This document shows, in pieces, positions 23,601 to 38,739 of a stretch of DNA of 38,739 bases. The notes beneath the pieces are model-generated. The model saw only the letters and a program-made list of their open reading frames with translations, was not told the DNA's origin and did no database searches. Position 1 is the first letter of the stretch, and every line of letters starts with the position of its first letter. Source of the stretch: Nymphaea colorata (taxonomy: Eukaryota > Streptophyta > Magnoliopsida > Nymphaeales > Nymphaeaceae). The translations under genes and the position numbers were made by a program. The stretch spans positions 1 through 38,739 of the forward strand of contig NW_022204841.1 of assembly GCF_008831285.2 (NCBI RefSeq). Reading direction: 5' to 3'.

Positions 23601-25067
23601 TCAAGGGTGCTCCTTTCCTTGGCTAATTTGGCAAGATCGAAGGCGTTTGCCTGGTTGGCGTTGATGGTGTTTTCATGTTCTATATTTTTGGAGAGATAAT
23701 TGCAGTTCCTGCTATAGCGTGATTTTTATTTAGTGAGAGTGGTGATCTCCATGGTGCTTACCTGGGTGACGCTGAGTCTCTGCTGCAGAGTGTACATTTC
23801 TTAGTTTTTAAGATTGAGAGCAACTCTCACGCGTTACAGTTCGTCAGTTAAGATTTTGACTCTGCTTTAGCCAACTCGGAGGATCTATATTTCGCTTTCC
23901 AATTTGGTTATCCTCTGTCTTTCCCTTTCTAGCTGTATTTGGAGCCTGGTTGTTCCTTAGCTAAAATTTAAGTCTTTATATTTATCCGTTGGCGTCGGCG
24001 CACTCCCTTGCTCTTGCCGGCATTGAGTCCATTTAATCTTTATATTTCCATGGACATCATTGCCACTTTCTCTTCCATTCTATCCAAATTGTCGTTTTTG
24101 AGTTTCATGGCTTCGAACTCCCTTATCCTTACTATTAGTTTTTCTCTTTCTCTCTAGATATTGCGATACCTTTCTTCGATTATGTTCAGCTATCCACCTA
24201 GTTTCTGGTTGGATGAGCTTGCTTGCTATAGTTTTGAAGTTCTTTCCGAGATTATGATGTTTAGTCTTTGGATTTATCTGTTTTTTTAATTGATTGCCTA
24301 TTCGATATTGCCTTTGTTTTTGTTCTTCTCTCAAGGAGTCTGATCTATCGGATGAAGGTGTCCCTTTGGGCTGTTAGGCCTTGAATTTCATGATTTTTAT
24401 TCTATATAGCTTCTTTCAGTTGTCTCACCTCCAGTTGCAGTCTATCCACTCTCTCCTCGGCTCGATCCCTGGCCATCTTCACCTCTTGATTTAGTTTTTC
24501 CCTCCACTGGATTTAAAATTGAGAAGTGAAGGTAACTCTCTCCTGTTCGGCTTTATCCCATCGGCTGCGCCATTCCATCAGTTCCACGTTCAGCCTCGCG
24601 ATTGTTTTTTCAGAATTTTAATTTTGCGTCCTTGAGATACGTAGTTAATTCAAAACTCCCTCGTATTTGGCCTGGACTGCTTCCAGGTTGATCGACGCCA
24701 TATTCTTTTTTTGCATTTCCTCGAGCTCCATCCCCTGTCTGCGTATGAAATCCTTGAGCCGTTCATTTTCCTTCTGCAGGTTATTCAAAGATATGTTCTT
24801 TTCTGCAAGTTCCTTGATCTGAATCTCGTAGGAGTGGCGGTCGAGTTCCCTCCGCTCCATCTACCGATACTTAGACTTTATCTCTGTGAGGTAGTCCGAG
24901 AGTCGTTCGATCTATGCTGCCTGGAGCAGGCATACCAATTCGAGGTGATGGCCCATAGGTTGGGGAGGATGATCGGGCAGACGGGCAATCATCGATTTCT
25001 TGATATCGTAGGGGTCGTCTGGATCGAGGACGTTCCAGAGGGTTGAAGACTTATTAGGCTTGCTCAT
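20612..25067 (-). CDS. Giant coiled-coil protein, about 1,450 residues
   Basis: Starts at ATG 25067 with a short non-helical head (DPDDPYDIKKSMIARLPD). Almost the whole remainder is heptad-rich coiled coil, for example ERLKDFIRRQGMELEEMQKK and, near 22400-22900, RQDKLIMQKEKLITEF, with Glu very often TAG/TAA. It ends ...RRSSLAPHRVDRRM then TGA. In places the frame changes, through short introns or lost bases, and I did not resolve each one. Long coiled coils of this kind in ciliates are commonly basal-body or axonemal scaffolds, but no specific family is recognised. Confidence 0.75.
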
Positions 25068-25117
25068 GATTTGAATCAAATAACGAGAATAGTTTTTATT
25101 TGAAATAGCTAATATTA

Positions 25118-25972
25118 TCAATGACGATAAGGAAGGTACGTCGTGGTCATTTAGAGAGTATTGTACTTGGAAGAACGCATACAATTACTACTGTAATTAC
25201 TCAATCCACGCTTTATGGCGTAATCTAAAGCGTTGGAGAATGTTCCGACCACTCTTATGTCGTTTTTTGGTGGGGAAGTTGTCAACTATAATGCATTTTT
25301 GGATTTTGATTGACTTCTTATTCGGATCTTCATTTTCGCCTTCTATCTATCTGCGTGCGTGGAGTCCATTTCCGGTTATCGATGGGTGTAAGGCCATACG
25401 GGGTTATACTAATTAAGATATTTTTCTTTTAGCTTTGAAACCGCAGCTGTGTTCTTCTTCCTGACCTTATCTCTTATCTTCATCATTCTTTGAAACTTAT
25501 TCACGCATTTTTCATCTCCAAACTTCTTCTTTGGGGATGTCTTTACCTCGTAGTATTCGTAAGTGCTGGTGCTGGTGTTGTTATTGTGGTGGAAAAGTGA
25601 GAGTGTAATAGATTCACGATTCATTTCCCGCATGGAAGATTCCTTTTTGGAGCCGAGTTGCTTAAACTCATGGCCTTTTTCGAAGCCCTTCAGCATTTCC
25701 CGATAAAGTTCTCTTTTATTGATCTTTGAATCAAAATGCGTATTGCTGGCTCCTTATCGATTGTATTTGTGACACATCCAATCTATCCTCTAGTCTATTG
25801 TCTTTTTCCTTTAACTATACCATCGTTCCAATTGCTTGCTAGGTCCTTCCTTCCGTGCGGTAAGAGTGGTGCTTTTAATTTTATTGCCATTCATCCAAGG
25901 TTAGATCATGGCTTCATTGTCTTGGTTGAGGTGAGAGGGATTAATGAGCTGGGATTATGGCTGTGCGGCCAT
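25118..25972 (-). CDS. Basic, charged protein of unknown function, 284 residues
   Basis: An uninterrupted frame of 855 bases in the Glu code, ending in TGA. It is rich in Lys, Arg, Ser and Asn (EKGHEFKQLGSKKESS, KFQRMMKIRDKVRKKN), with no hydrophobic segments and no domain I recognise. An in-frame TGA precedes ATG 25972. A different-frame start slightly upstream (MMELAEYPEEWPHSHNP) could be the true N-terminus if one base is missing. It starts 78 bases from the end of the kinase gene and ends 50 bases before the coiled-coil gene begins, all on one strand. Confidence 0.65.
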
Positions 25973-26050
25973 TCTTCGGGATATTCAGCGAGTTCCATCA
26001 TAAAATAAGATTATCTGAAGAATTATTGTATAATCAATCGTGAAAAAACA

Positions 26051-27159
26051 TCATTGGATCTCTCTCAAACTAGGAATCTACCTTTTCAACCACTCCTGCA
26101 ACTGAACTGTGTAGAAATTCAACACCTAACGTATCTTCTCTGTCTCCTTTGCGTCTGGCTTGTAAGAAGAGTCCTTAAGGATCTTGCCGCAAGTTCGCTC
26201 GTCTAAGAACTCCTGCAGGTCGAAGTAGAAAAGATCTTTGAGCTTGTTTGCAGGGTAAGCAACGGTTTCCTTTTGAGCCTTGCTAGGAGATCGGTCTGAG
26301 AAATTTGACTCGCTTTTGGCTGCACTTCCTGGTCTCTCTTTAGCCTTGCTTCGACCTTAATAATAAAATCTTTACTTTTTGGCCTTCCTTGGCTTCTGAT
26401 ATGTTCGAAGAGCTCGTCCCACCCAATTCGGTCATGTTAGCTGACCACGAGCATCCTTGATAGTAGGGTCCTGCTCCACTCTGAGAGATGGCTTGGAAGA
26501 TTAAGTGGTCTTGTGGTGATGTTGATGTAAAGCTATCTTTCGTTGCAGGCCGTCCAGGGGAGATTGCCCGTTAGAAGTTCGTAGAAGATGACACCGGTAG
26601 ACCAGATGTCGCACTTGGTCGTGTAGGGTGATTTTCTCAGGATCTGAGGAGCCATGTAAAGCGGTGTTCCGCCTATTGTTTGGAGTAGGGAAGAATCGTA
26701 CTATTGCACATACCTTGCTAACCCGAAATCAGCCAGTTTGAACTCATTTTTGGAGTTGACGAGGATGTTGGCAGGCTTGAGGTCCCTGTGGATGACTCCT
26801 TTCTCCACGAGGCAACTCAACCCTGAAGCCACTTGCTTGATGACTTCGATTGCTCTTGGCTCATCCAGTTTGAATGTTCTAAGGTATTGGCTCAAGTCTT
26901 GTTCGCAATACTCCATGACCATGAAGATTGATGAGCCTTATTCGATGATATCCACGAGTCTCACAATGTTTGGATGGTTTAGTTGCCTCAGGATGCTAGT
27001 TTAGTTTTTGATGGTTTGTTTGACGAAAGGATGAACATTAACAGCTACTTCTTTGATGGCGTAGGGTGGCGAGTGGTAAACCTTCCCAAAGGATCCCTGT
27101 CCGAGGACAGACTGAAGTGTGTATTGTCTGCTTCCATTTTTCCCTCCGATTGTTTTCAT
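26051..27159 (-). CDS. Ser/Thr protein kinase, ULK/ATG1-like
   Basis: 362 residues after one 20-nt intron (26356-26375); no frame breaks. The kinase domain begins almost at the N-terminus: GQGSFGKVYHSPPYAIK (Gly loop and VAIK Lys), VMEYCEQDLSQYL, HRDLKPANIL (124-133), ADFGLARYV (DFG at 144-146), GGTPLYMAPQIL, CDIWSTGVIFYELLTGNLPW and WDELFEH. All catalytic residues are present, so it should be active. GTPLYMAP and the IWSxGVIxYELLTG block resemble the ULK/Fused group, expanded in ciliates. A Lys/Ser-rich linker leads to a helical C-terminal domain (LKDLFYFDLQEFLDERT). Confidence 0.9.
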
Positions 27160-27235
27160 TTTAGCACAGTATAATTAATATAAACTACAATACAGAAGCT
27201 AAGAATGAATCGGTTTTATTAAAAATAAATGATTA

Positions 27236-28159
27236 TCATTTTTCTTTCTTTTTCGTGAGTTATTCGAAAAATTGTTACCAAAGCAATGCTCGAGACTTTT
27301 ACAAAAAGCTATTTCCGCTTGTATAATATTGCAACAAGTCAAATAAGGTTTATTTTTTCTTTGTTAGCAATAAGATCAAAAGAGATGTCAAACTTTTATA
27401 ACCATTTCTCAATAAAATTTTAATGAATTTTCCGTATTGAGAAAGAGGAATTATGTTTGCTCCAAAAGTTTAGTAAAAATTCTCCAAAAAACTGGTCAAA
27501 GGAAGCCGATTCACCTTTGATTCCTGTATAAGGGCATTGAAGTTAACCTCATATGCTATTAGTGAAACTTCAAGATTGTCAATAAATTTTTTCTTTGGCT
27601 TTTTGGCATTTTTTAGATCTGAGAATAAGAAATAAGCAATATGCTCGTACTTAGCGTGGTATTATATCCAAGCCAATGTCAAAAATTCGTTGATAGATAG
27701 TTCCTCATCGATATTAGATAAGATATTTGCCAGTTGTGCATGATATATCTCGGGATAGTAGCTTGGCAAATACCGAAAATACTTTCTCCTTAGCTCGTAT
27801 TTCGGTCGATTACCGTTGGCTCTCTCCAAGCGTTCATATTATTGCCTCATATCTGCTTCATTGAGGCCTACCAAAAGATCTTTGATGATGGCACACGGGA
27901 CTAAATTGTGTTCACATCCACAGAAATCATCATGGACTGATTGCTGGAACTGTATGTGATCGTAAACGTTGTCTGCGGTTGAATTAGGCCTTGTTAATAC
28001 TTTCGGTTTTGCTATGCTGTAATTGAAGCTGTCGTCGAAGATAGGCTTTCTGACTGATTTCCGAAAAGATTCCATGCGTTTTGGTTCTAATTTGTATCTC
28101 TTTGTTGGGGATTCAAATATGCTCTTATGCTTTGTGCTCCCGTAGAGGCTCTAATACAT
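27236..28159 (-). CDS. Unknown soluble protein, 307 residues
   Basis: A clean 924-base frame in the Glu code without introns. The middle holds a Cys/His cluster (HDDFCGCEHNLVPC), then Tyr/Arg-rich helices (YELRRKYFRYLPSYYPEIY, INEFLTLAWIEYHAKYEH) and a hydrophobic helix pair near the end (YKSLTSLLILLLTKKKE). Not recognised; the helices suggest an alpha-helical repeat or adaptor. An in-frame ATG at 28075 is an alternative start. Its start is 24 bases from the divergent gene at 28184. Confidence 0.65.
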
Positions 28160-28183
28160 TTTATTAATATTTTTATAATTTAA
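28160..28183. promoter_or_regulatory. 24-base AT-only-like gap between divergent starts
   Basis: Between ATG 28159 (-) and ATG 28184 (+) lie 24 bases made only of A and T (TTATTAATATTTTTATAATTTAAA type). If both upstream ATGs are used, it would be the whole intergenic promoter. Using downstream ATGs on both sides the region could reach about 230 bases. Confidence 0.35.
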
Positions 28184-28483
28184 ATGTATAGAAACATAGA
28201 GGAAAGCAAGTTGGACAAGATAGAGAAGAAGATAAAGGAAACATAAAATGAGAAGAATAAAGCAATCACCAAAAGAGTGCAAGAGTTATAAAGAGAGAAA
28301 AAAATGGATAAAGGACCCTCCGAGAACATACAGACCCTAAGAAGAGAGCTCGAGGAGTTTCGAGGCAAGATGAAGGCCCTCTATACCAACATCTTCCAGG
28401 GAAGTAAGGAGCTGAGCATTCGTAAAAGCGACCTGATAAAGCAGATCCGGGGCAACGATTTAGAAGAGCCGCCCACTTATTGA
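28184..28483 (+). CDS. Small coiled-coil protein, 99 residues
   Basis: A clean frame from ATG 28184 to TGA. Nearly all of it is a charged helix (IEESKLDKIEKKIKETENEK, then TLRRELEEFRGKMKAL). It has four reassigned Glu codons. No family recognised. The next gene on the same strand starts only 31 bases after its stop, so the two could also be parts of one gene split by an error. Confidence 0.55.
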
Positions 28484-28514
28484 TTTTTAAAATCAAATTA
28501 GTTAATAACTGCCC

Positions 28515-30640
28515 ATGAATTTGAGCTATAAATAATCCGGTGACTTCCAAAACGTCATGGAATGGATACAACAGTTCCCCTATCCCAACTGCAAAAAAGT
28601 CAACAATTTGGCCTCGCTTAGAAACGGTACTTGTTTCTTTATTTAGGAGTCGCCATCGCGGAAGTCTTGATAGACAAGCTACCCCCTGCAATGCATCCCC
28701 TCTTTCTACCTAATATTGAGATCTACAATATCAATCCTCAACGATCGATCATGAATTTGAAGGTTTTGCTGAATACTCTCAAGACTTATTATGCCAATCA
28801 TGAGGAATTAAATTCGCTGATTGAGGAATTCAATGCCTAGGGACTTTACTTTGACCACAATATGATGGAAACTTTCATCCATACCATTCTCATGCCGCTT
28901 CAGAATGCCTCGATTGCAACGCCTTCGGATTAAATTATGAGAGAAGGGTACTTAGGGGTGGAAGAAATTAGTGATATTGCTAATCTTTCCAGCATAATCA
29001 TGCATAATGAGCCAAAACCGCAACAGATTATTCCCAAAAAGCCAGTTGCTGATCAAAAAGATGTAGAATAAGAAAGAGAGAGTCCTCTAATGATAAAGAT
29101 AAAGAAATGGCTGCTAGAATCGCATCACATCGATGCAAATGAACATGATCCTGACCAGATCATGGGAAAATTAGTTAACTCCATATTCGCAGGAGGTAGA
29201 TTGGACCACAACTTAATTGTGAAGCAATCTCACTATGAACTCGGCTCTATTGCAGTCTTCAAAAAGGTATGTGACTACCTTCTTGAATGCGAAAGAATGC
29301 CCAAGCAAAATGTGCTTACTTTGATGGAAGAAGTGGAGGAAGGAAGCATCAGGGAGGAAGTCTTCTGGGGAGTCATTGAAGACTTGATGAATTTGAAAAT
29401 CAGCCATAATTTGAAGACAAGCCAATGCAGTAGAAAGAAAAGCATCAGCAAGACGCCTGAAGAATTCAATAGCAACAAAGAGAATAATTCAAAGGAAGTG
29501 GCAAATATTGCGAAGCCAAAATAAACTCCAAAACAGAAGGTAGCAAGCGTCGTATAATATCCTTCATAAATCATTCAAAAAGCATAAGCTTGGATTAAGA
29601 ATGAGTTGGGGTATGAATTTTCGCTAAACAAAAGCAAATCCATTTAAAAAATGTAAGAAAACCCACTACTAAATGGAGTCTTACTCGGTTCTGTTATCAT
29701 GAGGATGCAAATAGGAAAAGTGAACACAATAAAAGAGCCAAAGAATAAAAAGGATATCGAGAAGAACCTAAATGAAGTTGTTAACAGTGTCATTAGGAGA
29801 GGGATCTAATCAGGAAGAAAATTCTCAACATTAAAACCAAGCTATAAAAACTTCCTTGGAATCCTCTGGGATATCAAACGGAATGTTAGAAGAAGGCTGA
29901 GATTGAAAAACTGAAAAGGATAGAGATGTATCGGGTAAAAAAAGAGTCCACCCGGTAGATTAGCGAATCATAGAGATAATCGTTGAATGAATGGCTGAAA
30001 TAGAAGGGAGTTTAAATATAAAACTATCCTTACTTGCCAACAAGCAAAATAAGCGAATTTTGCGGAGAAATCCTTGAGTTACGATTGCTAAGATAGACAA
30101 CAAACCGCATCAAAGAAATAAACATGACAAAAATTCTCTAATAGCTGCGAAGAGTAGGCTGGTAATACGATTGCACTTGCCAGCAAGTGATGGAGGCTAA
30201 GGCAACAACATCCGTTGGAATATACTGAAATTCACTCGATAGCTGCTAAAGTATAAGGTTTATTATTATCGATGATGTTTATATCATTATTGGATACTTT
30301 AAAAACTATCAGTTTAAGGAGTTTCGGCACAGTGATGTATAGTTCATGGTCTATTCGAAGCTGTAACTGACGATAGAGACACGAATCCATCCCCAACGCA
30401 TAGTATTTTGTAATTTATTTGGTCTATGCTAAGAAAAAATGTACTTTTATCCCGTGATGGAAGTCTAGGTAAACACATGACCTATATTTTCATATCAAAA
30501 GTATCCTTAAAGACGATAATTTATTGCAATTTTCTATCCAAAAAGCTAAAGAAGTAAAGCTTTCCGCTCGGAGTAGAAAAGATAAGGCGAGTTGGCTCCA
30601 GATTGACTTGCTTTACTTATTCATTCTACCAGCTCCATGA
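28515..30640 (+). CDS. Calponin-homology-like protein with possible C-terminal PH domain
   Basis: About 700 residues. The N-terminal domain begins DFQNVMEWIQQFPYPNCKK and VNNLASLRNGVAIAEVL, the signature helix pair of CH domains, followed by MNLKVLLNTLKTYYA. Two later segments start with the same kind of Trp helix (IKKWLLESHHIDAN near 29095 and AWIKNELGYEFSL near 29590 with NPLLNGVLLGSVI), suggesting CH-like repeats. The C-terminus (30250-30640) reads as a PH-like fold ending LLQFSIQKAKEVKLSARS and SWLQ. One clear 20-nt intron (28627-28646). Frame slips occur near 29886 (AGAAG run), 30224 and 30475. CH proteins of this type bind microtubules or actin. Confidence 0.65.
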
Positions 30641-30718
30641 CTATTAGAGTTGCCAATTGTATATCTTTAATCCTTTGATCCCAAAACAGCAATCCACAGG
30701 TCATTTAGTGAAGAATGC

Positions 30719-38146
<7,428 letters not shown>

Positions 38147-38656
38147 CTTTTGAGGTAAATCAAGTTCTGAGATGTTTTGCTTTTCAATTGTGGAAAATAA
38201 GAGAAATGTAATTTTCCAAATTTTGATTCAAAATGAAATTATTTTATTTTTGATCCAGGATACAAAGGGCTCCTTATGAAATTGCAAGGTTAATGTAGAG
38301 GAAACGAGTATCGTTGTTTATGTTTGTAAAATTATGCCATGCCATAATCTCAATTTTAAAAATCACAATTTGAATGGTTATAAGCCATCTAAACCATGGA
38401 TTGCACATCTCCTTCAAAGAACTTAAACGGGTCAAATGTAATTACTTTCTCAATATTTGCTCAAAGAGATCATGATTCTATTATCATTTCAAATAAGAGC
38501 CAATTAGATAAGATCAATAACTTTGCCCTTTGCCTTGATGTAACTGTAAAAACGGAGAACTTTCATTATTCGATAGTGGTCATGGTTCCAGGATATGAAT
38601 TGTAATTTATTGCGGGAATTTAATTATAATATTCTCATATTTGATTTAAAGGAAAA
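38147..38656. other. Right subtelomeric region with one possible small frame
   Basis: 510 AT-rich bases between the BEACH gene and the telomere. The only sizeable open stretch in the Glu code is + strand 38276-38644 (about 122 residues, containing LDKINNFALCLDVTVKTE). It ends 12 bases before the telomere, which leaves almost no room for a 3' end, and its composition gives little support. I regard it as a weak candidate. Confidence 0.3.
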
Positions 38657-38739
38657 GGGGTTGGGGTTGGGGGGTTGGGGTTGGGGTTGGGGTTGGGGTT
38701 GGGGTTGGGGTTGGGGTTGGGGTTGGGGTTGGGGTTGGG
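38657..38739. repeat. Right telomere, G4T2 repeats
   Basis: GGGGTT units run to the last base. One unit near 38670 has six Gs. It mirrors the left end, so both chromosome ends are present. Confidence 0.97.

Overview
The window is a complete linear chromosome. It starts with about 91 bases of C4A2 repeats and ends with about 83 bases of G4T2 repeats, as expected of a ciliate macronuclear chromosome. Read with the standard code, every gene is shattered. Read with TAA and TAG as glutamate and TGA as the only stop, long conserved proteins appear. The reassigned codons fall on invariant glutamates: WDTAGQ-E-R in a Rab, HRDLKxE-N in a kinase, GI-E-GSA in Kae1 and HH-E-F in a sterol oxidase. This is the code described for peritrichs (relatives of Vorticella and Carchesium; NCBI table 30), so the source is probably a peritrich or a close relative with the same code.

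The chromosome is very compact: about 25 genes in 38.6 kb on both strands, with gaps often of 20-200 bases and two divergent start pairs only 17 and 24 bases apart. Introns are spliceosomal (GT-AG) and almost fixed in length: 20 of the 23 I mapped are exactly 20 nt, and 19 of those 20 begin GTA.

Layout, left to right: a C4-methylsterol oxidase-like enzyme (+); a small coiled-coil protein and the tRNA t6A enzyme Kae1 (both -); an all-helical, possibly F-BAR-like protein (+); a Rab8/Rab1-like GTPase (-); NDUFAF6 (+); a cyclic-nucleotide phosphodiesterase (+); a small membrane protein (+); an Aurora-like kinase (-); a degenerate kinase fused to MORN repeats (-); two unknown proteins (+); a TTLL9-like tubulin polyglutamylase (-); and a large unknown helical protein (+). 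From about 18 kb the DNA becomes clearly more AT-rich. That half carries two neighbouring PH-domain genes (one with rearranged VWA halves), a ~1,450-residue coiled-coil protein (-), a basic protein (-), a ULK-like kinase (-), a conserved-looking unknown (-), a small coiled-coil protein (+), a CH-domain protein (+) and a ~2,400-residue BEACH-domain protein (-) that reaches the right subtelomere.

The genes form no operon-like pathway. Many fit a ciliated cell: tubulin glutamylation, MORN, CH and coiled-coil cytoskeletal proteins, cyclic-nucleotide signalling, and Rab and BEACH membrane traffic. About ten genes contain apparent single-base losses, each shifting the frame by -1, that are not explained by introns. 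Residual long-read deletion errors are the simplest explanation, so protein descriptions there are reconstructed by reading across the break.
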